DNA from: Xenopus tropicalis
Taxonomy: Eukaryota; Chordata; Amphibia; Anura; Pipidae
Direction of reading: 5' to 3'
DNA: 64,000 nt
Assembly (NCBI RefSeq): GCF_000004195.4
Contig: NC_030677.2
Span: 45,943,142-46,007,141 of the forward strand
A program made the position numbers and the translations under genes. Shown here piece after piece: positions 23,702 to 34,430 of this stretch; the stretch's first letter is position 1, and every line of letters begins with the position of its first letter. The notes beneath the pieces were generated by a model. It saw nothing but the letters and a program-made list of their open reading frames with translations. It did not search any database and was not told where the DNA came from.

Positions 23702-25439
23702 ATACACTTCCCTTTTAGTGTGATAAATAGGTGTTCCAAGTCCCACAAGAAGGAAAGAGTTCTGTTCCAGTTCTTGTAAGCACTTACATGAATTTTACAG
23801 AGTGATTTACTGCGCAGAAGAGCACTCCAAGATGCTCATTTTTCTACTGCTGTTAAACCTCTGTCCCACCGCCCCATGACTTCAGCTCTGGATGGAGAAA
23901 CTTGGCCGGACATTGCTGGCCAGCTGTAATGTAACCTTCCCTTTCTGAGTGCTGGGCTTCTGTTTCTCGCTTGAATACAGAGCAGGAGTAATAGATTTTG
24001 CCCATCCCTCAGCGGATTTGCCTCATGGATTGTAACCTTACAGTAAACGATTGTCAGTAATGCTCCAAGTTCTGCCGCTGATGATCCTCCTGCACTATAA
24101 TACATGCACTGATTGCTTATGCAGGGCTTTAAGTGAAGCACATAATCAATATGGCTGGTCTGGAAGGGGTTAGAAGGAGTTCAACTAAAGTCAGCTTTCA
24201 TGCTACAAATAAATAGCTTCTGCACTCGGAAACAACACTGCAGGCTCTCCTTGCACCAATAATTGCATCTGCTCTGCTCCTCTTGGACCAAATGAGTTAA
24301 TCTAATCTAAAAAAAAAGTTCAATTTGCTCTCATTTTATACAAGACAGGGGTCTACATGAAGTTGGCAAGTGCTGAACTGCAGAGTCCTTGTAGCAATAA
24401 ATGTATTTTATGCCTTTCTTTCTTGCATGAGTCACACTGTACGGTTCTATAAAATAAATCACTATGCACGTCAGGTCGCACCTCATCAGGGACCCTTGTG
24501 GAGAATATCAGATGTTCCCAGGTATTTTAATCACACAGGGAAGATCCCCCTCTTTCCTGTTTAATCTCACATCACCCAAAACAGAATGCTATGCCTCAGA
24601 TGAAGAGCCAAGACTTGCTCACCCCACAACCAAGCGCCACTAAATCATTGCGCAGATCCCTCGCACCTCGGCGAGACAATCAATTCCACTGGAACAAGAG
24701 ACAAAACCACAAAGTTAAACACCCCCAGAATAACCCTGCCATATGCCTCACTACAGAACTACGCATCAAAGCCAATGAATTAAAGCGGAAAAAACAAGCT
24801 ACAACGACTTTCATTTTTATTACATCACAATGTTGTATATTTATTGCATCACCAATATGCGCTATATCAATGGCATCAGCACTTAACACCTTGAGTGCAA
24901 TAAAGCCAATGCCAGTAAAATGTTCACTGCAATAAAGAAGTTTCTTTAATGTTTTCAAGGGTTCTGTTCCTGCCCAGTGTCCATGTCATCTGTGCTTAAT
25001 ATCAAGGGGCCTAATGCACGCACGAAACGCGCTGGCACCTGTACTGACGGATCCATTTGCAATATAGCTGATTTGACTCAATGTATGCCTTCCAAACCCT
25101 GTCCTTCACCATCACCTTTTGTTCTGGATGCCCACATGGGAAGAACTGCTCCTTTCTTTGTCTGCACGGTTTAATACGAGGATACTGTATCCTGAATATA
25201 AAATCCCTGCACACAATCAGATTTGTGTGTGATTTTCTGGGGTGACTGAGAGTTCATAGATAACAGGGGAAGCAGATACAACACTCTGAGTTGGGAAGTT
25301 AAGCCCAATCATAGTTAAAGCTTAGGGTAGAGAAAGCACAAGGAGTTAAGGGAAATATTCCCCATGCTAGGCGGGCTGTGAATGAGGATACAATGTCACA
25401 CTTGTACGTGCGGCTGACAATACTAATGCACACAGACAC
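23702..25439. other. Mostly unique non-coding sequence
   Basis: No gene recognised. ACGCACGAAACGCGCTGG near 25015-25032 recalls a common Xenopus repeat with a CGAAACGCG core, but no ends are visible. The 114-codon frame at 24591-24935 has no recognisable features. Confidence 0.45.
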
Positions 25440-25690
25440 GCACAGAGATAGGCACAGGCTGCTAAGCATTCACTCAGCGTAAGAGTTCCATTGACTTAAT
25501 TCGAGCTGTATTTATGGGCAATTTATCAGGCTAAATTATTAATGGTCAGGCGCAGCTCTACGCTTGCTTTCAGGAACATTTAGAAAGTTTCGCCGAACAA
25601 AAGGTTTATTTTAAGAAAGAAGCCTCTGCCTTGCACAACTCCAGACGGGAATCTGCTTTCAATTACTGAAAGTATTTCCACTCTGGTGAG
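25440..25690. promoter_or_regulatory. Candidate conserved non-coding element
   Basis: Unique sequence holding TTGACTTAATTCGAGC, GGCTAAATTATTAATGG and several CpGs (CAGGCGCAGC, CTACGCTTGC, TTTCGCCGAAC). No coding frame. Enhancer-like by texture, and about 1 kb from the CpG-dense segment. Confidence 0.35.
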
Positions 25691-26614
25691 GTGGGGGAAT
25701 CAGATCTTCAAGCTGCACAATCTCCCAGCACTGCATCTGATTATATTAAGCCATGGACATCCCCAAATTACAGTGTGCCCCCGCCTTAATCTGTCAGTCA
25801 GGGAGTCGCACGGCATTGGGGAATGCCTGGACAATAAACACAGAGCAGCATTGCCATTGGGGAATTGCTGGACAATAAGCACAGTTTATTCGCCCGGCCC
25901 TGCTGCTGCTGCTGCACATTGTCTGGGCAGTGCAACGCTACCTGCCGGGTTTCAGGAGGGATCATCCACTCATTCCAGTAATCACTTATCCCTCTGCTAC
26001 TGAGCAGCTCTGTACCACAGGGGGACACACAAGCATATTAGCTGATTACAAGAGCTTACAATCCAAAGGCATATCAGGGGTATAACGATGGGAAGTAATG
26101 GAGCAGGGTGAAAGGGAGCAGTACCAACACATGCAATGAGAGGAGATTGCAGTACTTGCATGGCACAGTCCAGATGTGCAGGGAGCTCACTTATCATCTC
26201 CTCACTGTACCCACTATACATGTGTTACCTGTATCTTTCAAGCTTTTACTGAACTACAAAGCATCCTCTGACTGCCGTGGCTGAGACTTGTAGTTGCACA
26301 AGAGCTAAAGAGACAGCCTGAAGCATTATTAGGATTAAAGTTACTACATTAAGTAAATCTGTGCAGGGTGAGTATCCCAGCACCACGCAGTCTGTTCTGC
26401 ATCCAACAAAAGGCATCCTCTGCTCACACCAAACGGACCCACTCACCCCTACTACCCACTGCTCCAGTGCAAACCGCTTAGTACATGGCAAATGATCTTC
26501 TCACACAGAAAGCAACAGAATATAAAGAGCATTTTGGTTACCTCTATGGATCTTCAGTGGGTTCCCTCAAGGGTTAAAATGCCACCTCATTTCAGATGCT
26601 AATGGTGCTTTTGT
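25691..26614. other. Unique non-coding sequence next to the CpG-dense segment
   Basis: Moderate GC. No recognisable protein. On the minus strand, CATAGAG|GTAACC (exon side ending at 26542) is a good splice-donor match for a transcript starting in 26615-27035. On the plus strand, GCAGG|GTGAGT near 26366 is another donor-like word. Confidence 0.4.
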
Positions 26615-27035
26615 GTAAGGGATTCTAACAGGCGCAGCCTCCTCCCATTCCAACAGCGGCAGTGGCGGCGGCAGTAGCGTTACACCGGGGCGCAGTGAGG
26701 ATGGAGCGGATCCAGGCGGACTGTACCACGAGGTGCAGCAGGGGGGGGGGGGGGTCTGGCTGGGTACCTTGTGCTCGGCTGCCGGTCCCTGTGTGTGTGT
26801 GAGTGAGGGGCAGAGCTGTGCAAGTGCAAGTACCAGTCTATAATGTATCACGTTACACAGTCTGGCTCTCTCTCCCAATCACACATGATAGGCTGCCGCT
26901 CCTCTGTTTACACCCAGGCAGAAGGAGGGGGCAGACGCGGGCTTCCCTTAACTCTTAGCGGCACCCAAGTCCCGGCTCTCCCACTCGGCCCGCACTGCCC
27001 ATTCACTCGGCTATGGGACGTGATTGCGCCGGGGC
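26615..27035. promoter_or_regulatory. CpG-dense segment, candidate promoter or first exon
   Basis: I count about 25 CpG dinucleotides in roughly 420 bp, far above the rest of the window. GC-rich wording includes GGCAGTGGCGGCGGCAG (near 26655-26671), GGGACGTGATTGCGCCGGGG (27014-27033) and a CACGTTAC. CpG islands of this size usually mark transcription start sites. A 103-codon minus-strand frame (26567-26878) crosses it but is proline-rich low-complexity and resembles no protein I know. Direction is unknown; the donor-like GAG|GTAACC at 26541 favours the minus strand slightly. Confidence 0.45.
26741..26754 (+). repeat. Poly-G run of 14
   Basis: Uninterrupted G run inside the CpG-dense segment. 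Possible G-quadruplex and likely length polymorphism or sequencing error. Confidence 0.9.
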
Positions 27036-27904
27036 AGGAGCAGGGGCAGAGATGGATAGAAACTCCAATAGAACCCCTTGTCTAGTGAGAGGAAATCTCA
27101 TTTTGACCAATTGGCTAAAACATTTATACGCTATGGTTATTATTTAAAATCATTTGCTTTTGCTTCTGGCAGGACTTTGTCCTTTGCTGTTCTCCGCCCT
27201 GGTGGTTGTGACTTTTGAAACAATGTAGTAAAAGCCATCTGATTTTTAACAGAACCATGCAAGAGTCAGAACTAAACAAATACTGTTTTCCATTCAAATT
27301 CAGTTTTTATATAAGTTTTAAACCACAAGGTATTTTTTAATGTATATTAGAAGGTTGCTTAAAGCTGGTTTCTTTCACTGGGCACATTTTTATCTTGGGG
27401 TTCAGGTGAGCTTTGATCCCCGCCTATGATTAAGTGCTGGGTAAGCATGAAACTGGTTAGCCCATATCTGTAAGGGGTTGCTTATGGTTTTAATGGTTTG
27501 TAATCATTTTGTTCATTTTTCAGTGGCATTTGAGACTTTTTCTTAGTTTTTCATGTACAGTAAACCTCAATTTTAAATACCCTGATATGAAGTTTTCTCT
27601 CATTTTACAGTTTTATTTTTGTGGTCTCCCCAATACATATTACATAATGCATTCTCCTGATTTTACATTATCCTGTACTTTACACCAATTTTTCAGCCTC
27701 CGTGTAATACGTGGTTTCTGTTGTATTTTATAATGGCTGATTTTTAAGTAGAAGTTGAGTTTTGAGGAGTGTTCCTGCACATTATATATTTATAGTTTAA
27801 CAACAGCTGAAAGGCCAACATTAAAAATGTTAATGATTTTACAGATATTTGTAAATGTAATTGCAGCTGAAATCAGTTTTTGTCTCTCTTGCATTTCCAT
27901 CTTT
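27036..27904. other. AT-rich unique sequence
   Basis: Strong drop in GC after the CpG-dense segment. No gene. TTCAG|GTGAGC at 27402-27411 is a good donor-like word but has no exon-like sequence before it. Confidence 0.5.
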
Positions 27905-28088
27905 CAGGGTCGGTCTAGGGTGTGAAAGGCCGACCAGGGCTGCTACCCCAGGGGCCCCAATCACCCGCCACCCCCCCCCATGCATACCTTATACTTTGCC
28001 ACAATCAGGCAGAGTAGTCTGGATCGGGTCTGGGTCGGCAGGGCCCACCAGGTTTTTTTCCAGTGTCCCGTGGGCTAAGTCCAACCTG
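27905..28088 (+). mobile_element. hAT-like MITE (CAGGGTTGGACTGGGCCCAC family)
   Basis: Begins CAGGGTCGGTCTAGGG and ends GGGCTAAGTCCAACCTG. Inside, AGGGCCCACCAGG with TTTTTTTCCAGTGTCCCGTGGG shows the hairpin-like right part typical of this Xenopus family. About 184 bp, non-coding. A related copy lies at 45032-45205. Confidence 0.65.
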
Positions 28089-28140
28089 TCTCCTTTTCAT
28101 TCCCCTACTACTCACACCACTGCAGCATCATATCTGTAGT

Positions 28141-28267
28141 CAGCTCTCCTCCAGCCAGGACTCCAGTTCCCACAATGCTTTGTAAATTCTGAGATTAACC
28201 TGAGCAGCAGAATAAGAAAACTGTGCAAGGCATTGTGGGAACTGGAGTCTTGGCTGGAGGAGAGCTG
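28141..28267. repeat. Inverted repeat, 38-bp arms with one mismatch
   Basis: 28141-28178 (starting CAGCTCTCCTCCAGCCAGG) pairs with 28230-28267 (ending GGCTGGAGGAGAGCTG) with a single mismatch over 38 bp. The loop is about 51 bp. CATTGTGGGAACTGGAG-type wording is shared with a dispersed Xenopus MITE, so this is probably a small foldback element. Confidence 0.8.
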
Positions 28268-28799
28268 GATTCTAATATATTGTTTCTGTAGTCTGGCTAA
28301 CTGAGAAGGAAATTGCAAAATACAGAGGACGGCAAGGACCCCAGAAATGCCCCGGTCTATCTGTCTGTCTGTTTTTCAATCTATCCATCTATCTTAGTCT
28401 TATCCTCTGTGTATCCTTAGATAGTATTGTGTAAAAGTGAACAAAAAATCCTTTCTACTGTACAGCGCTGCGTACATAAGTATCACTTTATAAATAAAGA
28501 TATACATACATTCTCCATACTTGCATCTACAGGGTGCATTTGCTTGGAAGTTGCCAGAGCAGTTCCCATAAAGAAATCAGTCTTTTTACTAACTATGTAT
28601 CGGGTAAGACAAGCAATACGGCAGCTCCTGCTTATATGTATAACTACAAGCACATAGAAAGGGAATATGTGTTTTCTGTGTACACAATGCAATACACTTC
28701 TGAGTGTTACTTTCTAATGGAGGGGACAATTAAAACAGAGACTGTTCATAAAAATATTATCAATTTAAATATCTCAAAGGTATGAAAGACATTTCCCCA
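28268..28799. other. Unique non-coding sequence
   Basis: Only a short degenerate TCTG/TCTA stretch (28357-28395) stands out. No gene. Confidence 0.5.
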
Positions 28800-29120
28800 G
28801 TTATGCCTCCATAAATAATGAAAAACTTCTACTCTCCGCTCACATCCGGAAAAGGGCTGCGCTATTAGATTAGTTTTCTCTAAACTACTGCAAAATTCAA
28901 GCACTTTTAAGATTTCACCTAGTGCGTCAAAGTTTTACAACTTAAAAAAAAGAAGAACACAAAAATCGTTTCATCTGTTGATTAGAGGCTTCTCAGATGA
29001 CACATATTTTGCTGCAAATCCATGAGGGAAAAGGGAGAGTGCAGAACTCGGTGGAATCTTCAAAACCCAGAAAATTGCTTTGACATGTTGCAGATTAATA
29101 TGCAAATAAACACAGGGCTA
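28800..29120. promoter_or_regulatory. Candidate conserved non-coding element with octamer site
   Basis: Unique stretch with retained CpGs in its first half (CTCTCCGCTC, CATCCGG, GCTGCGC) and a perfect POU octamer ATGCAAAT at 29100-29107 overlapping a forkhead-like AAATAAACA (29104-29112), preceded by ATTAAT. No coding frame. Regulatory role is inferred. Confidence 0.4.
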
Positions 29121-29215
29121 TTGCTAAAAACAAAATATGTTATTTCTATTAGAATGTATGCAAACACCAAGCTAATGGGGAGTGTGCAGAAATAGTTGTT
29201 TGTGTGTGTGTTTAT

Positions 29216-30060
29216 ATGCAGCGCCTTCAAAAAGTATTCAACCCATAAGCAATTCTCTCATTTTACTGAAGTATATCCTGGACTGAAATGTTGGCCATTA
29301 TGGTCTTCAAATGCTGAAGAGCTGTGTTAATCCCCAAGTACTTAAATTGTGGAGAACAACCTTTTGCAGCAAGCCATTTGAGAAGAGTATGTACAGGTAT
29401 GGGACCTGTTATCCAGAATGATTGGGACTTGGGGTTTTTAATAATTTGGATCACCATACTTCTGGTCTACAGAAATTAAAACATTAAATAGACCCAATAG
29501 GATTGTTCTGCCCCCAAAAAACATTAATAATATCTTAGTTGGGATCAAGTACAAGGAACTGTCTTGTTAACACTGGAAAAAAGGAAATTATTTTAAAAAA
29601 TTTGAATTATTTGATTAAATTGGAGTCTGTGAGAGATTGCCTTCCTGTAATTTGGAGCTTTCTGGATAACGGGATTCTGGATAATGGTTCTGGACCTGTA
29701 CCAGCTTTGCACACTGTTTGGGAGCACCTAAGCTTCAGTTTTTTTTTTTTTAGTAGACTAAGATGAGTTATGCATTATTTCTCTATTTTGTACCCCTGGA
29801 AGAACACGATGCCCAGCACCTGCTAAAGAAGGGCAGCCCCACAGTATGAAGCTAATACTCAAAAAGAATTATCAGAAAGTACAACTTTTTGCTAAAGAGC
29901 ATGAGAGTAACCCAATTGCAATGGGGAAAGGTTTTGTGGTCAAACACAAAATTTAGTCCAAAGTCCTAAGCAATGTGTGTGACGTATATTTTACTCTAGC
30001 CACACCTTAATAAACACCATAAAGTGTACCATACAGTGAGCTATGGTAGGAAAGCTGGTA
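29216..30060. mobile_element. Decayed Tc1/mariner-like element split by a MITE
   Basis: GCGCCTTCAAAAAGTATTCA (29221-29240) matches the start of vertebrate Tc1-like copies. Further pieces in the expected style are CCAGCTTTGCACACTG (29701-29716), AGCCCCACAGTATGAAGC (about 29833), TTTGCTAAAGAGCATGA (about 29888), GGGGAAAGGTTTTGTGGTCA (29922-29941) and ACCATACAGTGAGCTATGGT (about 30028). Transposase-derived words occur in both senses, so this may be a rearranged or foldback derivative. No open transposase frame remains. The MITE at 29392-29700 interrupts it. Confidence 0.55.
29392..29700. mobile_element. CAGGTATGGGA-type MITE inside the Tc1-like remnant
   Basis: Begins TACAGGTATGGGACCTGTTA and ends GGTTCTGGACCTGTA, imperfect inverted ends bounded by TA dinucleotides at 29392-29393 and 29699-29700. 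Interior landmarks (TTATCCAGAATG, TTAGTTGGGATCAAGTACAAG, GAGCTTTCTGGATAACGG) are shared with the other family copies here. TA flanks fit a Tc1/mariner-mobilised MITE. 309 bp and non-coding. Confidence 0.85.
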
Positions 30061-30730
30061 CACACTCCCCCCAAAAGCCTTTCTGTTGGCCTATGACCTC
30101 CTAAATCCACTGATAAGGAGGTACCCACCAGCTTTTTAAATCTGAAGCATGTGTCTTATCATGATAAGACTGCAAAGCAATGGCTTAAAACAGATGGCAA
30201 AGAACTCAACACTAATGGGTTTATCTTTAAAAATTCAAGCAAACTCATTTCCAAACATGTCTGACATTTACTTAAAAGTCTGAACTAAAAAAGTCTGTGC
30301 AGGAAAAAGTAGCGAAATTTAGACATTTTTCTAATTGTGTCACTGAAACCTCTACTCTTCCAAAGCTTCTGCCAGAGAAGGGGAGTGGCATCTGCCATTG
30401 ACTTCTACATGATCCGAAAAAATCCTAATCGGAAAAAAAATCCTACTGTTTGTAAAAGGCTCCCTTAAACTAAAGTTGGTCATTTCATTAAAACAAAGGA
30501 CCTAATTAGCTGACCATCTCTCCCCTTGTTCTTCAAGTCTCTTCCTAGATCTTCTCTTGCCAAATTCCTGCCATGTAAATGTAGAACCCGTTTCACCACT
30601 TGATATCTGCCTCATCCTGTTGGTTTATGCCTTATAAGCAGTCAAGTCTGCCTTGTCTAGGGTTTTTCCGATGAAGCTAAGGTGACTTGCCTCTCCCGGT
30701 GCACTAACACCACCTAAAGCTAAATGGTAA
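30061..30730. other. Unique non-coding sequence
   Basis: No gene and no clear repeat. Confidence 0.5.
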
Positions 30731-31062
30731 TACAGGTAAGGGATCCCTTATCTGGAAACCCATTATCCAGAAAGCTCCAAATTACAGAAAGCCTGTCTCC
30801 CATAGACTCCATTTTAATCAAATAATTCAGATTTTTAAAACTGATTTCCTTTTTCTCTGTAAAAATAAAACAGTGCTTTGTATTTGATTCCAACTAAGAT
30901 ATAATTAATCCTTACTGGATGCAAAATAATCCAATTGGGTTTAATTCATGTTTTATTGATTTTTTAGTAGACTTAAGGTATGAGGATCAAAATTACGGAA
31001 AGACCCCTTATCCGGAATACCCTTGGTCTCGAGCATTCTGGATAACGGGTCCTATACCTGTA
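30731..31062. mobile_element. CAGGTATGGGA-type MITE, near full length
   Basis: From TACAGGTAAGGGATCCCTTA to TAACGGGTCCTATACCTGTA, with TA at each outer edge. It lies in the opposite orientation to the copy at 29392-29700: ATTCCAACTAAGATATAATT appears here on the plus strand. 332 bp, one of the best preserved copies. Confidence 0.9.
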
Positions 31063-31259
31063 CCAAGAAATGGGCTAGTAACTGATGTCTAGTTGGCATT
31101 ATGTAGACTCTCCAATACCATGTTTCTGCACTACCAGGCTTTTCTCAGACGTGTACTAAACTATTCAACTTGAACATTGTAAAAATCAATTTCAGCTAAG
31201 AGATATCTTTTACCCCCATACCTCTTGAAACTGGGATAGTGTGAAGAGAAGAACTGCTT

Positions 31260-31640
31260 CTACAGCCTATAATTAATAAGGTCTTAGGAATTATTAGGAG
31301 TAATTACATTAGTTTTGTTTCCTTGATCTCTAAAACAAGGCTTTGGTTTGCATGAGATCTGAGCACAGAGTTAAATAAAAGAAATCCAACAAAAAGCTCC
31401 TTAATGACTGCCTCGATTCTCCACTTCTAGCGGAAAAATCACTTGGTCTCTCAACAGAGCTGTCAAGCTCCCGCTCAATACCATTTATGGCTCAGAAGTT
31501 GCAAGCATTTATCAACATGGGCTAAACATGGAACAGCCGCTTGACCTGTAATTATGTCAGAGAACTACTTGCTATCCTGATGCTTAATTTCCCTGTAATA
31601 CTGTGTTTTTTACCGCACTCCACAGGAAGCAAAAAGCAGG
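31260..31640. promoter_or_regulatory. Candidate conserved non-coding element
   Basis: Unique sequence with TAATTACATTAGTTTTGTTT, TCCTTAATGACTGCC and CTGTAATTATGTCAG words and a few CpGs (CCTCGATTC, CTAGCGG, CCGCTCAA). No coding frame or repeat. Texture only. Confidence 0.3.
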
Positions 31641-32730
31641 CAGCAATATAAACAAGTACAACTTCCTTTGTCTCATTTATATGTAAAACCTGCTTAAATC
31701 AACCGGATTCCTTCAGGGGGATATATACCTCCTTTTCTGCATAGGAGCTAGAACTGTGGGTATAATAGGGAGACAGTGTGTTAATAACATGTCTAGAAAA
31801 TGTCACAACTAATTGCTTAACAACAATTTGCCGTTGAGTGCTGAAACTGTAAGGGACTGTCTTTTGTGAACGACAACATTTATCTCCAGGTGCAGTGCAA
31901 GGAAAATACCACTAGGGACCCTTGCTCGTCTGCACTGCTGTAAAGGCTGAAACCAGAAGCCTGTTGCTTGTGTCTGTACATCTGGTAAGGTATCCAGTAA
32001 ACCAGCATGTGTGTGTGGGGGTTAGGATTTATTTAATAAGCACATTTTTTGGCCTCTTTGCCATGAGAATTATCAAAGCCATATGTGTGTAAAAAAATGC
32101 ATACATTAATATATGCAGTTGAAATTTCCCCCCTGTCTGGTATGCACAAATCCTTTAATAGTAGGGAGAGCAAATGCCTGATTCATCAACAGAGTATACA
32201 CTTAATCATACAAACATTCTCCCCTGTGTATAACTGGTGATTTTAAAGAATAAAAGGCTAATAATATGGACCTGGTTACCATCTGCTTACCTTTATATTA
32301 TAGTGATATGTTTGAAGGAATAAGCTGCAAGTCCCATATTGGGAGCAGCAGAATGGTGACTAACCTATGTGGCACTGCTGTGGTTGTTTCCAAAGCCATT
32401 TTGGGGGGATGATGTGCCTGATCAAATCAAATAGCTGTCCATAAAGTTCCAAGCCTTGAGGGCCAGGATAGGTGTAAAATTGTAATAACCCATAAGTCAG
32501 AATCTTCTGTTTTTCAGGAACTAATCTGGGGCACCGTAGGTTACCATGCTACAGGTCTATGTAGGCAACTGAGCACCAGAACCACTTGTACTTACTAACG
32601 TGTGGACTATGTTTAGAGAAGGGGGTAATTCAATAGAAAGTGCTTTAACATAAGAAATATTACTCATGAATATCCAATTTATGACCCTCCATCTGTTGAA
32701 TTTCAGCTTCCAGCTAGGGTTGTAAAGATT
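31641..32730. other. Unique non-coding sequence
   Basis: Nothing recognised beyond short low-complexity words such as GTGTGTGTGG near 32010. Confidence 0.5.
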
Positions 32731-32850
32731 CAGTCCCAGACTGGCAATCTGTGGATTTTGTGCCAGAGGGACTACTGTAAGATGCCATAGACGGTCACTA
32801 TTTTTTGGGCCAGAGGGGGGTTTGTTAAGCCTATATTAAGTCCAGACTGG
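32731..32850 (+). mobile_element. hAT-like MITE (CAGGCCCGGACTGGC family), copy 3
   Basis: Begins CAGTCCCAGACTGGCAATCT and keeps GTAAGATGCCATAGACGG and TTGGGCCAGAGG. The right part is shortened, ending at about AAGTCCAGACTGG. Orientation is the same as copies 1 and 2. Confidence 0.7.
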
Positions 32851-33229
32851 CACAGATTGGACATCCCTGATATAATTATACTGGGCCCCACAGCAAAACC
32901 ATTATAGGGCCCCTTTAAACCTTGAGTAAGATATCTGCACCCATATATTAAAATGCCATTATCCCTACCTACCAGCATCATTGCCTCTGTTGTCTCTTTC
33001 CTAAAGCAGGTGCTGCCCTTGGCCTTGCCCTGAACTAACAGTAGGGGGCTGATTAACAAATGATGATTATGGAATAGTCAATCCCAATAGATCTATGACA
33101 ATGGAATCCAATCGTATCAAATAGGTCTATGTAATCGAATCCGCTTAATAAAATGATTCTGGAAAACATGCAGGATTCCTATTTCAAATGTTAATAAATC
33201 AGTTCCAACATTCAGGGTGTCATGGAGTT
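32851..33229. other. Non-coding sequence, possibly repeat-derived
   Basis: ATACTGGGCCCCACAGCAAAACC and AGGGCCCC near 32878-32914 resemble the GC-rich interior of hAT-like MITEs, but no ends can be placed. No gene. Confidence 0.35.
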
Positions 33230-33460
33230 CCCCTCATATAAAGCAATTTACTTAGTATTTTCAAGCTATTTTACTCATAAAATTAGCTAGCAAAGTTAAG
33301 CCAGAAGTGTGAAAATGCAGAATTACTTTTCCATCTGTCCAGGCATAATTTAGAAAGCATTCTCCAGCTTTTATTGGCTTGCTACCACATGCTTTATTTT
33401 GATGAACGCTGCATGTATTTGAAATTATGTCAAATATTTTAACATTATGCTTGTGGTGTG
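33230..33460. promoter_or_regulatory. Candidate conserved non-coding element
   Basis: Unique AT-rich stretch with CATAAAATTAGCTAGC, GCATAATTTAGAAAGC and TGATGAACGCTGCATG, and no repeat or coding signature. Confidence 0.3.
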
Positions 33461-34207
33461 GGAGGGTTACAAAGAGTGAACAAAATCAATCAAGGTTGCA
33501 GAAGTCAAAAACAGCCTTGAATGCAAACAAAATACTTTCACATTAAATTAGTAATGGGAGAGTTGAAAAGATAAATGGGATTGTAACAACATTTTTATAA
33601 AAACATATATAATGGGTTTCCTTTGTAATGATGCACTTTATTAGCTGGTGTGCGGAGATGACTAAATGGAGTTTGTACATATGCCTGTAAATGAAGGCCA
33701 CAAACCATAACATTTACATAACATTTCTAGAGTTGTAGGTGGCATTAAGGACACCCTTCAACAATGTTATTGTATGACCATCAGTCCTCATGCAAAAACG
33801 TGAGGCCAACCCCATGAATACAGCACTGCCTGCTTTCAGCAGCCCTGTATTCATGACAGACAGAAGGGGGAGAAGGTGAAGACAGGGCTGGCCTGTACCT
33901 GCTCTCTGTAATGTATGCAGTTTTTTTTTTAATCTGGAGTGAGGACAAAGCAGCCAGCACTTCTGCCCCAGGTCTTAGTAAATTACCTCTACTATCTTTT
34001 AAAGGGCAAAACAAGCTGTATGCTACTGCAAATCAGTATAAAATGGATACATATGAATGTACATTGAATGTTTTATTGTATTTAAATAAAAAATGCAAAA
34101 CAAGCTTGGCTAATGACTACAAAAAGTGACTTCTAAATGAGAACGTATCACTTGCCAGAAGCCAGTGGTTGCAGTGTTTATCCTGCAGCACTGAAGTTAA
34201 ATATGAG
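33461..34207. other. Unique non-coding sequence
   Basis: No gene recognised. A T-run at 33921-33930 is the only low-complexity item. Confidence 0.5.
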
Positions 34208-34430
34208 TAAAGGTGGCCATACAAGGTTATATTCGCTTGTTTGGCAAAGGTCGCCAAATGAGCGAGTCTTCCCCCTGATCTGCCCACCTTGGGTCAAACA
34301 ATCGCATTACAACGTAGAGGATATGAAAAGTCAGCGCAAGGTCCACATCAATGAGATGTGGTCCCTGATCAAACCAAGATCTAACCTGCCTGAGCAAGAC
34401 CTGGACAATTTCCGACCAGATATCAGTCTA
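34208..34430 (+). mobile_element. Partial MITE, GGTGGCCATACA family
   Basis: Begins TAAAGGTGGCCATACAAGG, the left end of the same broad family as 19305-19535. CCCCCTGATCTGCCCACCTT and GACCAGATATCAGTCT are consistent with its interior. The right end is not clear. The 134-codon frame over it is a repeat artefact. Confidence 0.5.

Noticed and set aside
26567..26878. 103-codon minus-strand frame in the CpG-dense segment
   Set aside because: Proline- and leucine-rich low-complexity product typical of translated GC-rich 5' regions; I do not call it coding.
27402..27411. Strong plus-strand splice-donor word TTCAG|GTGAGC
   Set aside because: The preceding sequence is AT-rich with no exon-like content, and words of this quality occur by chance many times in 64 kb.
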